A DNA stretch of 42,646 bases from a virus. Within the stretch, counting starts at the first letter, position 1; each line of letters opens with the position of its first letter. The translations under genes were made by a program, and so were the position numbers. The notes under the pieces were generated by a model that saw nothing but the letters and a program-made list of their open reading frames with translations, was not told where the DNA came from and ran no database searches. This document shows, one piece after another, positions 6,565-15,491 of the stretch. Where the stretch lies: positions 1 to 42,646 of IMG/VR virus record IMGVR_UViG_3300047320_000349; one strand, written 5' to 3'.

Positions 6565-6589
6565 AAAAAAACCCGCTTAGTAGCGGGTC
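6565..6589 (-). terminator. Rho-independent terminator after the tail genes
   Basis: Read on the minus strand, ACCCGCT-ACTA-AGCGGGT is followed by seven T residues. It lies 25 bases beyond the last tail-region gene (stop at 6614) and so ends the structural transcript before the lysis genes. Confidence 0.85.
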
Positions 6590-6613
6590 ATTTGTTGCTA
6601 CGCTAGCTGCGCA

Positions 6614-6844
6614 TCAGCGGTATTCGGTTGGCAGCTGGGAGCCCAGGCGCTCAGAATCAAAGGCGGACTCACAGTGGTTTTTCTGCCAGAAGAAGATGCC
6701 ATCGATGATCGGCCGCAGAATCGAGTACGGTCGGCGACCGCGCAGGCGCCAGCAGCGCGCCGAAATGGTTTCGTCGGCCATGCCGCCCAGCAGTGCGTTC
6801 GCCAGCTGGTCGAGCGCGATCGCCACCTCGAGCAGGCGCGCCAC
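6614..6844 (-). CDS. Conserved phage protein, 76 aa, last gene of tail operon
   Basis: The protein has the pattern ALLGGMADETISARCWRLR then IDGIFFWQKNHCESAF and ends SQLPTEYR. I have seen this layout in small proteins after the tail genes of many proteobacterial phages; no function is known to me. It is soluble with two probable amphipathic helices. Translation starts at GTG 6844, overlapping the upstream stop (TAGTG arrangement), so it is coupled to the tail fibre chaperone gene. A rho-independent terminator follows at once. Confidence 0.65.
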   Translation of the reverse strand: MARLLEVAIALDQLANALLGGMADETISARCWRLRGRRPYSILRPIIDGIFFWQKNHCESAFDSERLGSQLPTEYR

Positions 6845-7290
6845 TACAGTGCCGCCGCAGCGACGAACAGCGCATCGAGCGCATCGTCGTCGAGTTCAAG
6901 CGCAACGCCCATCAGCGACACGATCGGGGAATTGCGCTCGACGTCCCGGGCGTAATCCCACTCTATGCGGGCGGCCTCGCGCTGCGGGGTGGCCAGCGAG
7001 TCGATTGCCGCGTCGACGCCAGCGTATTTGCCGGCGGCCAGCAGGGCGAGCCGAGCCTGGCGCATCGTCACTGTTTGCGGGATCAGCGCCGGTGCCGGCA
7101 GCGCCGGCGGCGCGGGTGGCGCGAGCTCTACGCCGTCGCGGGCCTCATTGGCGCGGTAGCTCCACCAAGACAAGCGCTCAGCGTCCGTTACTTCGATGCG
7201 GTGTTCGTGCGCCTCGGGCGGGATTTGGAGATACCCGCCGAAAAGGTCGCCGGTTTCGAGGTCGTATAAAACGTAGCTTACGGGTTCCAT
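6844..7290 (-). CDS. Tail fibre assembly/chaperone-like protein
   Basis: The 148-residue protein has an N-terminal beta-rich part (residues 1-45), a Pro/Ala-rich linker (58-70, PPAPPALPAPAL), and a helical C-terminal part with TMRQARLALLAAG and WDYARDVERNSPIV. That C-terminal signature is typical of phage tail fibre assembly chaperones and related small proteins encoded after the fibre gene. It would help fold or attach the product of the gene upstream, whose stop overlaps this start by one base. Assignment is by motif and location. Confidence 0.6.
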   Translation of the reverse strand: MEPVSYVLYDLETGDLFGGYLQIPPEAHEHRIEVTDAERLSWWSYRANEARDGVELAPPAPPALPAPALIPQTVTMRQARLALLAAGKYAGVDAAIDSLATPQREAARIEWDYARDVERNSPIVSLMGVALELDDDALDALFVAAAAL

Positions 7291-8294
7291 TAGTTCACCT
7301 TGGTAATTTTGATTTCAGCGTACGCTTCGGCTATCCCGTTATTTACGGCCAGACCGCCGACGAGCGCGGCGCCAGTAGCCGCGTTCGTTGCGAAATGATC
7401 GAGACGGAAAGTGCTTCCGGCATTTAGAGATATCACAGTGCTCAATTCAGCCGTCGAACCGTGGAAAGGCCCGGTCCCATCGTACTGGCCGAGATTTTCA
7501 TTAACCCCGACGTCATGAGTGGCCGACGAGGTCATGTTAAAAAGACGAATATTGTGGGCACGGAATCCAAAGCAGAGTGCGCGGGCATCAAGCTGATAAT
7601 TTCCCGCCGGAAGCGTAAATGTATTAGGTGCGGCTTGACCAAGGGCGGCCCCTGAAATCCCATTAAACACTACGGTGTTGAATCGGCGTACAGTCCACGT
7701 ATTGGCCGCCAATGCCTGCGATTGCTGCCCTGAAGCTACTTGGTCGCGGATCAACATGGTCGCCGCCACTCCGGATTCGCCCCGGTCGCCATTACGCGAG
7801 AGTTGCATAACGACCGCTTCATTAGGATTAATCGACGCCCCTGTTTGCGCTACAAAAGCTACCCCGAGAACCAGCCGGCTATTTACGTCATCGATCGAAT
7901 AGCCGATGACTCGGTAGGTGACGCGCTTCCCAAAATTTTGCGTTGAAATAAAAGTTACGTACCCCTTATTAGTGTTGCCATTAGCAAAAAGGTCTGAGAA
8001 CACGACCAGAACGTTATTCCCGGCTAGGTCTAAGGAGTTAAAAAACAGATTGCCGACTGAAGCTTGCGGGCCCGGAATGTTGAATCGCCCAACGCCGTCT
8101 TTTACAGTGGCGGGATTCTCCCATCCGACCATAGGGAAGGAGAGCGCCCCGCCGGCTGCGAGTGCATTCAAGTTGCCCTGCATTGCATTCGCTTCGCTGA
8201 CGAAAGCCGGCATGCGCGTGCGGAAGAATGCATCGACGTCAGCGCGGAAAGTCGGGCTGCTCGGGTCCAGCGGTGGGAGAGGTGTCATTGCCAT
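7290..8294 (-). CDS. Tail fibre / receptor-binding protein candidate
   Basis: The 334-residue protein starts with a short conserved-looking head (PLPPLDPSSPTFRADVDAFF) expected to dock on the tail, a helix rich in Ala/Asn (residues 38-52), then long glycine/asparagine-rich beta segments typical of trimeric fibre tips (for example a TLPAGNYQLDARALCFGF strand pair). Its base composition is less GC-rich than the neighbours, as is common in host-range genes that are exchanged between phages. It is followed by a chaperone-like gene. Binding target unknown. Confidence 0.6.
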   Translation of the reverse strand: MAMTPLPPLDPSSPTFRADVDAFFRTRMPAFVSEANAMQGNLNALAAGGALSFPMVGWENPATVKDGVGRFNIPGPQASVGNLFFNSLDLAGNNVLVVFSDLFANGNTNKGYVTFISTQNFGKRVTYRVIGYSIDDVNSRLVLGVAFVAQTGASINPNEAVVMQLSRNGDRGESGVAATMLIRDQVASGQQSQALAANTWTVRRFNTVVFNGISGAALGQAAPNTFTLPAGNYQLDARALCFGFRAHNIRLFNMTSSATHDVGVNENLGQYDGTGPFHGSTAELSTVISLNAGSTFRLDHFATNAATGAALVGGLAVNNGIAEAYAEIKITKVN

Positions 8295-9203
8295 TTACAG
8301 TCCTTCAAATTCAATGTTGAGCAAGTGGTGCTGGGGATAGGTCACGCTGATCCCGAAGTCCTTGTAGAAGCCGTAGCCGATCATCGGCTCGAAGCCGGCA
8401 GTGTCGGTGCCGATATAGATGAGTGGCGTGGCCCGCAGCGCAGCCAGCCGGCGGTAGAGCTTGTTGAAGTCGCCCTTCGCCGTAACCACCTGGAGCGTGC
8501 AGTGCTTGCTGTAATTGCGCTCGACCACATCCCAGTTGCCGAACTCGTCCTTTTCCTTGCGGCTGTAGTCGATGATCCCCACCGACGCGCCGTACTGCGC
8601 GTGCCCGACCTCGATCACCTGCCCTACCTGGAGCACGCCAACTGACACGCCGGCGGTACCGGTCAGCCGCACCGTCATTTCGCACGCGGCGTAATGCTGC
8701 GGCAGGTCCGTCAGCACGAAGTCAGTCAGCTGCTCGAAGTCCGCGTAGAACCATTCGTAGACGCTGGTGACCACTCGCCCATCGAGGTCGATCGTCTTCG
8801 AATAGACGACCGCACCGCCAGGCGTATCCTTCATCTGGACCAGTGCTTCTCGGCCGGTCAATTCGAGCATGCCCATTCCGGACACCCCACCGGGCCGCAT
8901 AACGAATGTCACGCTGCTGGCCGCCTCCGCGGCCGTGCCGACCTTCCGATCGAACGCCGCCCACCGGTTGGTCGGGCCGATTGCCTTCCAGTTCGTGGCA
9001 TCCGTCTCCGGCGCGCCGGCGGTTTTGCCGTCGACCTTCCGCATGTAGGTGGTGTGCGTCGAAACCCGAATTACCTTGTCCCCAACTTTGTAGGTGGCGT
9101 TCGCGTCCCATGGCACCTCACCTGGGCCAGGCTCCGGCAAGTCCGTGCTGGTCAGCATTGCGTCGGTGATCACCGTCGGCTTGATAATCTTCATACCGCT
9201 CAT
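8295..9203 (-). CDS. Phage tail protein with chitin/carbohydrate-binding-like N-domain
   Basis: The 302-residue protein contains a short N-terminal module (residues 30-75) with WDANATYKVGDKVIRVSTH, the aromatic/YKVGDKV pattern of carbohydrate-binding CBM5/12-like modules, and a longer C-terminal beta-rich part. The start overlaps the tape-measure stop by four bases. In this position lambda-like phages have tail-tip genes (M, L, K, I, J), none of which can be recognised here. The protein is therefore a candidate tail-tip or adsorption component, but that is inferred from order. Confidence 0.5.
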   Translation of the reverse strand: MSGMKIIKPTVITDAMLTSTDLPEPGPGEVPWDANATYKVGDKVIRVSTHTTYMRKVDGKTAGAPETDATNWKAIGPTNRWAAFDRKVGTAAEAASSVTFVMRPGGVSGMGMLELTGREALVQMKDTPGGAVVYSKTIDLDGRVVTSVYEWFYADFEQLTDFVLTDLPQHYAACEMTVRLTGTAGVSVGVLQVGQVIEVGHAQYGASVGIIDYSRKEKDEFGNWDVVERNYSKHCTLQVVTAKGDFNKLYRRLAALRATPLIYIGTDTAGFEPMIGYGFYKDFGISVTYPQHHLLNIEFEGL

Positions 9204-12200
9204 GCAGCCTCCGTAGTGAATTTCAGTTGGTCGCCATCTAAGGCGCGAACGATGCGCGATGTCCTCTCGGTATGCCCAGCAATAGCGCGTGTCTCGACGC
9301 GCAGGCCCTTCACCTCCTCACGCAGCGCTCTGTTCTCTTCGCGCATTGCCCGGAATTCGATCAACAGCGCCGCATTGCCCTGTGCGGGGCTGGCCAGTGC
9401 AGTGAACAACGCCCGGTTGTCGGCCGCCGGGATGATCCGCTCGCCCTTGTGCACCAGGGCGGGCATGTCTTCGGGGATGAAGTTCGTGCCGATCGCGAAC
9501 GGGTGCAGCTTCTTGTACTCGTCCGACTGCTTGATCGAACTGCGAATAGCGTCGATGGACTGGCCGGACTGCACCCAATATGAGAGGCCGGCGGCATCTG
9601 CCGAGCGCCCGCCCAGAAGCTCCTTGTAGAGCCCCTGAACCTGGGCTTCCATCGAGCCGCTGATCGATTGCACGATGCTGCCGAGCGACTGCCCGGCGGC
9701 AGCTTGGTTGGTCCAGTACTCCATGCCGGCCGCGTCAGGCGTGCGGCCCAGCGAGGTCTGGTAGGCATTGGTGATACCCGCCGTGGCTGCGTTGATCGGA
9801 TCCTTCTGGGCGCCGACCAGGGCAAGCTGGAAGCCGCTCAGCGCTTGGCTGATCGACAGCAGCGTGGTGCTCGACCCTTTCAGGATGTCGACCTGCGCCT
9901 GCGCAGAATTGACCATCAGGTCCAGCTGCTTCACCTGGGCATTCAGCGCGTCCAGCGACTTTTCCTCGACCGACAGCGAGTCGTCGGTGATGCCGGCGAG
10001 GCTCGCCACGTCGTTCTGGGTCTGGTACAGGTCGCGCAGGTAGTCGGTGTAGCTGCTGAATTTGGACGAAGCATCCTGCGTCACCGCGCTCAGTGCGTCC
10101 TTGAGGCTGTCCGCTGCCGGCAGTGGGCCGCCGGCTTTGGCGATTGCCAGCGCGGCGCGGATCTGCGCCTGGCCGACGGCGCGGTCGGCCAGCTTGTCAT
10201 CCGGAGACTTCAGGCTGTCGAGCGTGCTGTGCAGCGACTGGGACAGGCTTTGCAGCTTCGTCACCGATGCCGTGTGCACATCGATGCTGGTCTGGATTGC
10301 CGTCTTTTCGCGGGTCACCACCGACTGCAGGCTGGAGAGCGCCGTGTCGAGCGAATTCATTAGGCCGGACGCCTGGCTTTGCGCCTTGCTGATGGCTTCC
10401 GCTGCGGCTTGCGCCGCCCACAGTTCCTTGGTCGCGGCGGCCATCGCCGGGCTGATGCCTTGCAGGGCCAGCACGTGCTGTTTTTCCAGCACCGCGGCCG
10501 CGCCGGCCTTGTCGCCGAGCGCGTCATAGATCTGCCCCTGAATCTGCAGCAGGTCGCTGATGCTTTCGGCTGCCGGGTGCACTTGGGCGAAGGCATCCGC
10601 CAGCTGCATCATCGATGTGAACTGTTTCGCGCCGGCGTCAGTCGTCAAGTCCAGCGAGGTGACGACCTGCTTGAACTGGTCGCGCGTGGTCACCGACGCC
10701 AGGCCCAGGCTTGCCATCGCCTCCTCGACCGCCTTTTTCACGGGCGCCAATTTCTCGGCTTCGGTCAGGTAGCTCTGCGCATAGCTCGATGCCAGCGACG
10801 TCAGATTCGACGCGCTGCCGGCCAGGTCGACCAGGCGCTCGCGCGCCGCAGCTGATTCGATGCCGACGGCGCCGAACGCTTCCGCCGCGGTCTTGCCCAG
10901 CAGCTGGGCCATCTGCGTGGTCGCATCGAAGTCGCCGGCCAGGCGCTCCAGCGTGCTCGCCGCCGTTTCACCTGTCTTGGAGAACTGCAGGATGTTCGGC
11001 ACCAGCTTGGTCGCCAGCTCGTCGCCGACGCTGGTGAGCAGCTTGGTGATGCCGTCTTCGATCTTGCCGTCTTTGCCCAGGTCGATGCTGAAGGACTTAG
11101 CGTAATCCGAGATCGAGGCCGCGTCGACGCCCAAGCTGGCAGCGAAGGCTGAGGAAACACCCTTGATCTGGTTGAGGCCGTTCGTGACCAACGCCAGGGT
11201 GTCCGACGAAAAAGCCTTGCTGTCGGTGCCATCCTTGTCCGATCGGAACCAGCCTCCATCCTGATGCCACTTCGCGAAGCTCGATGCCGAGATGCTGTCG
11301 CCCGAAATGCTGCCGCTGATCCCGGTGGTCTGAGTCTCCTTATCGCCCATGCCGAACGCACGGTTGATCAGGCCCGACACCCCGCCGACGATTGCGCCAG
11401 CGATCGGGCTGAAGTACGAGGCGACCGCCGTGGCAATCTTCTCGGTCGTCATGAGGCCCGATCCGGTTTCGTACTTGCCGGAGATGGCCGAATTCAGCGC
11501 AGACCCCGCCATGTAACCACCGGCCATCCCTGCAGCGCGGCCAGCCATGCTGGCCAGCGGCGTGAGGGCCTGGCCCGATGCCGTCGCCAGACCCTGCGAC
11601 GCGAGCGGCGTGTGGCCCATGGACGTCATCGCAGACTGCACGCCACCGGCGACCGTATCGGACAGCCCGGCGAAACCACCGCTGATTGCCTTGTACACGC
11701 CCGAAGCGGCACTCACCGCACTCATCAGCGGGTTGCCCCCTATGGCGCCGGGCGCTGCAGTTACGCTGTCGCCAACACCTGAAATGGATGCGCCAGTCGA
11801 GCTGAAGGCAGCGCGGATGTCCAAATAGATCGGCTTGGCCGCCAGTTGCCACAGCCATTCGAATAACCCATTCCCGATCGCCTGCTTGATGCGATCGCGC
11901 GCCGACTTGGCGCCATTCTCCATACTCAGGAAGGCGTCGTGCGCGGCCGACTCGATACCGTCCCACGTCCTCTTCTGCTCATCCAGCATGGGCTTGGCGG
12001 ACTGATTCTGGTACCAGGAATCGAAGTTCTGCTGCAGGATCCGCTGCGCTTCGGTGCCATCGCCAGCAAGACGAATGCGCTCACGCCATATCTGGGCGTC
12101 ATACGACAGTGCGGCGGCAGCGCGCTGCTTGTCATCGGCAATGTAGTCGAGGCCGAACTTCTTGTTTTCTTCAGCCAGCTGGGAGGCGTACTGCAGCGCC

Positions 12201-14731
12201 TTTCCTTGGGCCAGCGTGGCCTGCTCGGCCAGCACACGGGCCGCCGTCTCGGCATTGATCTGGCTGATCATCTCCTCGGTGACCGGCTTGCCGGCCGCGC
12301 GCATCTCGTCGAGCTTTTTCTGCGCGTCAGCCTCGGCCCGCACCTGGACCATCGCGATCTCGCGCGCGTCGACGCTTTGGCCATAGAGCGCATATTCGAC
12401 GGCCAGGCCGGCAGCCGATGCCTTGCGGGCATCGGTGCTGGCAGCAATCCATTTGTTCAGGTCACGCTGGGCGTCGCGCAGCTTCAGTTCCTGCTCGGTC
12501 ACGCCAAGCGATTTAAGTGCCGAGCGCGACACGGCTTCGTGCGCGCTGGACAGGCTAAGCTTGCCGCTGGTCAGTTCCTGGGTGAGCTTGATCGACAGCT
12601 TCTGGCTTTCGGTCGCGTTTTCGCCGATTGCCAGCTCGAGGCGATTTTCCTCGGTCTTGGTGCGCACCGCCGTGATCAGCCGGGTGTAGGCACTTTCTTC
12701 CTTCTGCAGCGAAGACGTCGCGGCCTTTCCCGCGTCCGATTTTTTGTAGGTTTCGGTCGCCAGCTTGGACGCCAGGGCGACGTATTCCTTCTCGGTCAGC
12801 GTGACGCCCTTGATCTTTTCCGCATACTCGGTTGCAGTAATCGCGCCGCTGGCAAGCTGGGCACTCGCGTCCTTCTCGAGCGCGGCGCTTTTCTCGCGGG
12901 CCGCATGCAGTGTGGTCAGGTCCGCAAGGTACTGCTTGTCGACGCCGGACAGGCGTTCGCGTACCTTGATCAGGTCTTCCGTCGAGGTGCTGACGGAATC
13001 AATCTCTGTTTTCAGGCTCTTATTCTGCTGAACCGCCTGAGTGAGATTGCTGTACTGCAGGCCAAGCGCATACAGCTGAGCCTGATCACCAGCATCGAGC
13101 TCCCTGCCTTCCTTCTTGAGATTGTTGCTTTTCTCCGTCAAACCATTGATTTCGCCAAGGATCGAAGCCATCCGCTCCATTCCTGGGCTGTTGTCCTTCG
13201 CAGCGTCGGGTTGCCCCTGTTTGATCAGAGCGAGACGCTCGCGCAGCTTGACGTTCTGCTTTTCGAGGTTGGCGATGATTTCCGGGGTACTGGCTTCGGT
13301 GCTCTCGGCGGCTTTTCTGTTCGCCTCTTCGGACCGGTTGCCGTAGACGCTCCAGGCAGTGGCGGCCAAGCCAAGCACCGTGATGATGGCGCCGACTGGA
13401 CCGCCCAGCAGCCCAAGCGCACGGGTGGCCAGTCCAGTGCCGAGTGCACCAGCTGCGGTGCTCGCGTTCAGTGCATCTTGCGCCGTCTTCTCTGCCAGGC
13501 GCGCGGCCGTGACCTGGGCCGACACGCTGGCGGACTGGCGGCCCAGCATCGCGAGCTCGGCCAGCATGGCGGAGCGTGCTGCCTCGGCCACGGTCAGTTC
13601 CGCAGTGGCCAGGCGCAGCGTGCGCAGTGCAAAGCTTTGCGCGCCTGCGGCCGTCGCTGCGGCGATCGCGGTCTCGGCTGCGGCGATGTTGGCGTTGGAG
13701 GCAGCGAGCTTGGCCACCGTCTCTTCGCGCGCGACCGTAATCACCGCCTGTGTCGTGGTGAGCTGGCCGATCCGGGCCGAGACGCTGGCCACTTCCGATT
13801 CAGCCTGGGCGATGTTGGCAGCGCGCAGCGCGGCGCTGGCAGTGACCTGCTTGTAGGTGTCGGCCACCCAGGCCGCGGCCCACGATCCGACCTTGGCGGC
13901 CGTCATGGTGGCGATGCCGCGGGCGAGCAGGTCGACGTTGTTGGCCAGCAGGCTGATGCCGCCGGTCAGCACCGCAACCGTGCCGTTCGACTGCGCGCTG
14001 ACGGCCGTGAACTCCATCACGTTGTTCTTCAACACCTGCAGTGCACCGCTGATGGTCTGGACCTGGCTGGCCTCGTCGCGCAACGAGCTGAGTGCCTTTG
14101 GCAGAACCGTGGCCATTACGTCGGCGGTGATCTTGCCATTCGATGCCATGTCCTTGAGCGCGCCCACGGGCACGCCGATGCCATCGGCCAGCGCCTTCAT
14201 CAGGCGCGGAGCGGCTTCATTCACGGCGTTGTATTCCTCGCCGCGCAGGGTGCCGGAGGCGAACGCCTGCGACAACTGCAGCTGCGCACTGGCTGCTTCT
14301 TCCGCCGTCGCGCCGCTGGTCTTCAGGCTGAGGTTAACCACCTCGGTGATGTCGGCCACGGTCCGCTGGTTGATACCCAGCTCACGCGTGCCGTTGGCGA
14401 TGCGGGCGTACAGTACCCCGGTGCCGGCCAGATCCGACTGCGCCTCATTGCTGATGCGTTTGACGGCAGCGTAGGCGGCCACATATTCGTTTTGCGACTG
14501 GGTGGCAAGGTGCAGCTGGGAGGTAAGCTTGGTGTAGGCGTCGGAGGTCTCGACCACCTGCATCAATCCACCGCCGATGCCGATACCAGCAGCCAGGTTG
14601 CGCATAGCGCCCTGTACGGCATTCGACAAGCTGCCCATCGACTGAGCGATATTGTCGATTTGCCGTTGCGATGCAGCAGCGCCGTCGACGCTGAAGCTGA
14701 TCACCGCACCGGAGCTTGCCGTGTATGCCAT
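9200..14731 (-). CDS. Tail tape measure protein (with C-terminal DUF4214-like repeats)
   Basis: At 1843 residues this is the largest gene and sits where the tape measure gene belongs. The N-terminal 250 residues match the tape-measure N-domain (TSDAYTKLTSQLHLATQSQ region), followed by long Ala/Gln/Glu-rich coiled-coil helices, Gly/Ala/Ser-rich membrane-like stretches around residues 990-1100, and further coiled coils. Near residues 1690-1790 are two DUF4214-like repeats (YQTSLGRTPDAAGMEYW and YKELLGGRSADAAGLSYW). The C-terminus has the ALVHKGERIIPAADN motif of tape measures. It sets tail length and probably helps DNA entry. By the usual proportion of residues to tail length the tail would be long, an inference only. 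Confidence 0.93.
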   Translation of the reverse strand: MAYTASSGAVISFSVDGAAASQRQIDNIAQSMGSLSNAVQGAMRNLAAGIGIGGGLMQVVETSDAYTKLTSQLHLATQSQNEYVAAYAAVKRISNEAQSDLAGTGVLYARIANGTRELGINQRTVADITEVVNLSLKTSGATAEEAASAQLQLSQAFASGTLRGEEYNAVNEAAPRLMKALADGIGVPVGALKDMASNGKITADVMATVLPKALSSLRDEASQVQTISGALQVLKNNVMEFTAVSAQSNGTVAVLTGGISLLANNVDLLARGIATMTAAKVGSWAAAWVADTYKQVTASAALRAANIAQAESEVASVSARIGQLTTTQAVITVAREETVAKLAASNANIAAAETAIAAATAAGAQSFALRTLRLATAELTVAEAARSAMLAELAMLGRQSASVSAQVTAARLAEKTAQDALNASTAAGALGTGLATRALGLLGGPVGAIITVLGLAATAWSVYGNRSEEANRKAAESTEASTPEIIANLEKQNVKLRERLALIKQGQPDAAKDNSPGMERMASILGEINGLTEKSNNLKKEGRELDAGDQAQLYALGLQYSNLTQAVQQNKSLKTEIDSVSTSTEDLIKVRERLSGVDKQYLADLTTLHAAREKSAALEKDASAQLASGAITATEYAEKIKGVTLTEKEYVALASKLATETYKKSDAGKAATSSLQKEESAYTRLITAVRTKTEENRLELAIGENATESQKLSIKLTQELTSGKLSLSSAHEAVSRSALKSLGVTEQELKLRDAQRDLNKWIAASTDARKASAAGLAVEYALYGQSVDAREIAMVQVRAEADAQKKLDEMRAAGKPVTEEMISQINAETAARVLAEQATLAQGKALQYASQLAEENKKFGLDYIADDKQRAAAALSYDAQIWRERIRLAGDGTEAQRILQQNFDSWYQNQSAKPMLDEQKRTWDGIESAAHDAFLSMENGAKSARDRIKQAIGNGLFEWLWQLAAKPIYLDIRAAFSSTGASISGVGDSVTAAPGAIGGNPLMSAVSAASGVYKAISGGFAGLSDTVAGGVQSAMTSMGHTPLASQGLATASGQALTPLASMAGRAAGMAGGYMAGSALNSAISGKYETGSGLMTTEKIATAVASYFSPIAGAIVGGVSGLINRAFGMGDKETQTTGISGSISGDSISASSFAKWHQDGGWFRSDKDGTDSKAFSSDTLALVTNGLNQIKGVSSAFAASLGVDAASISDYAKSFSIDLGKDGKIEDGITKLLTSVGDELATKLVPNILQFSKTGETAASTLERLAGDFDATTQMAQLLGKTAAEAFGAVGIESAAARERLVDLAGSASNLTSLASSYAQSYLTEAEKLAPVKKAVEEAMASLGLASVTTRDQFKQVVTSLDLTTDAGAKQFTSMMQLADAFAQVHPAAESISDLLQIQGQIYDALGDKAGAAAVLEKQHVLALQGISPAMAAATKELWAAQAAAEAISKAQSQASGLMNSLDTALSSLQSVVTREKTAIQTSIDVHTASVTKLQSLSQSLHSTLDSLKSPDDKLADRAVGQAQIRAALAIAKAGGPLPAADSLKDALSAVTQDASSKFSSYTDYLRDLYQTQNDVASLAGITDDSLSVEEKSLDALNAQVKQLDLMVNSAQAQVDILKGSSTTLLSISQALSGFQLALVGAQKDPINAATAGITNAYQTSLGRTPDAAGMEYWTNQAAAGQSLGSIVQSISGSMEAQVQGLYKELLGGRSADAAGLSYWVQSGQSIDAIRSSIKQSDEYKKLHPFAIGTNFIPEDMPALVHKGERIIPAADNRALFTALASPAQGNAALLIEFRAMREENRALREEVKGLRVETRAIAGHTERTSRIVRALDGDQLKFTTEAA

Positions 14732-14743
14732 TTTGTTTTGCCT

Positions 14744-15091
14744 TTACCGTTTTGCTGCCCACTCGTCGAGCGCCACGCGCTCCATCGCCTGCACGGTGAG
14801 GAAGTATTCCCACCGCTGTTTTTTCGGGATCCCGAAGTTCTTGATACAGATCTCGACGCCCGAGTAGTCCAGGCCCGTCCGGTAGCCGTTGTCGCTGCGC
14901 CACTGGGTCTGGAGCGATAACCACAAGTTGAAGGACCGGACGTTTTCAGGCCAAAGCCTGTACTCCTCCTCAATTTCCAGTTCGTCTTCAAAGACCAGCC
15001 CGAATGCCTGAAATGCCTTGTTCAGGTAGGCCTCGGGCTCCGGCTCATCCGCATCCGGAATGCGAAGGTCGCCGCGCGCCCACAGGCGCAC
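14744..15091 (-). CDS. Tail assembly chaperone frameshift extension (DUF1799-like, gpT analogue)
   Basis: The 115-residue frame has the DUF1799-type core YRLWPENVRSFNLWLSLQTQW and GLDYSGVE. Its only possible initiator is a GTG at 15091 without ribosome-binding sequence. Its frame is open upstream across the stop of the preceding gene and joins it by a -1 shift at the heptamer at 15103-15109. It is therefore best read as the downstream half of a fusion protein, like lambda gpGT, that binds the tape measure during tail assembly. It ends 12 bases before the tape-measure start. Confidence 0.8.
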   Translation of the reverse strand: MRLWARGDLRIPDADEPEPEAYLNKAFQAFGLVFEDELEIEEEYRLWPENVRSFNLWLSLQTQWRSDNGYRTGLDYSGVEICIKNFGIPKKQRWEYFLTVQAMERVALDEWAAKR

Positions 15092-15099
15092 GGCTTCCG

Positions 15100-15453
15100 T
15101 CAGTTTTTTGCTTTGGCCCCGATCGCTTTCAAGTAACCGGTGAGGATCACATCGTTGATGCCAGGGGTCTGAAACATCGCTTCGAGTGACTCGGGGCAGA
15201 AATCAGCCGGACGGCCGTCCTCGCCCACCACCAGACCTTGGTCTTTCCAACCAGTGATGAGGCCAGCGAGCACGCCCTTGAGCTTGGCCGCTTGCTCACC
15301 CGGGACTGCGGCGACGCGATCGCGCCATTCCTGATCGGTCAGCCGCGTGCAGGTGAGCACGAAGTTGAATTCCTTTTCGGCGTCGCCGTCGAGCAGAGTG
15401 AGGCTCAGCGGGACGGTAACGAAGGATGCAATGAGTGCGAGTTTGTATTTCAT
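15100..15453 (-). CDS. Tail assembly chaperone (gpG analogue)
   Basis: This 117-residue protein sits between the tail tube gene and the tape measure, the fixed position of gpG. The central part has LTDQEWRDRVAAVPGEQ and the C-terminus ends in AIGAKAKN directly on a slippery heptamer and stop. I chose the ATG at 15453; no good ribosome-binding site is visible before it, and the hydrophobic N-terminus (ALIASFVTVPLSLTLLDG) is more likely a beta-rich core than a signal peptide. The frameshifted product adds about 119 residues. Confidence 0.75.
   Translation of the reverse strand: MKYKLALIASFVTVPLSLTLLDGDAEKEFNFVLTCTRLTDQEWRDRVAAVPGEQAAKLKGVLAGLITGWKDQGLVVGEDGRPADFCPESLEAMFQTPGINDVILTGYLKAIGAKAKN
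15103..15109 (-). promoter_or_regulatory. -1 programmed ribosomal frameshift site A AAA AAC
   Basis: On the coding strand the end of the chaperone gene reads GCA AAA AAC TGA. The heptamer A-AAA-AAC is in the correct zero-frame phasing for tandem -1 slippage, and the -1 frame continues as AAA AAA CTG ACG GAA GCC into the DUF1799-like frame without a stop. Location and phasing match the conserved G/GT frameshift in long-tailed phages. Confidence 0.85.
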
Positions 15454-15491
15454 CTGTGTTTGTGAATTGAAGTTGAGGTTGAGGAACTGCC

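Noticed and set aside
11939-14920. 993-codon open frame on the plus strand, opposite the tape measure gene
   Set aside because: It is complementary to a GC-rich coding frame; its product is rich in Gly, Arg, His and Gln without any domain, and no start signal is seen.
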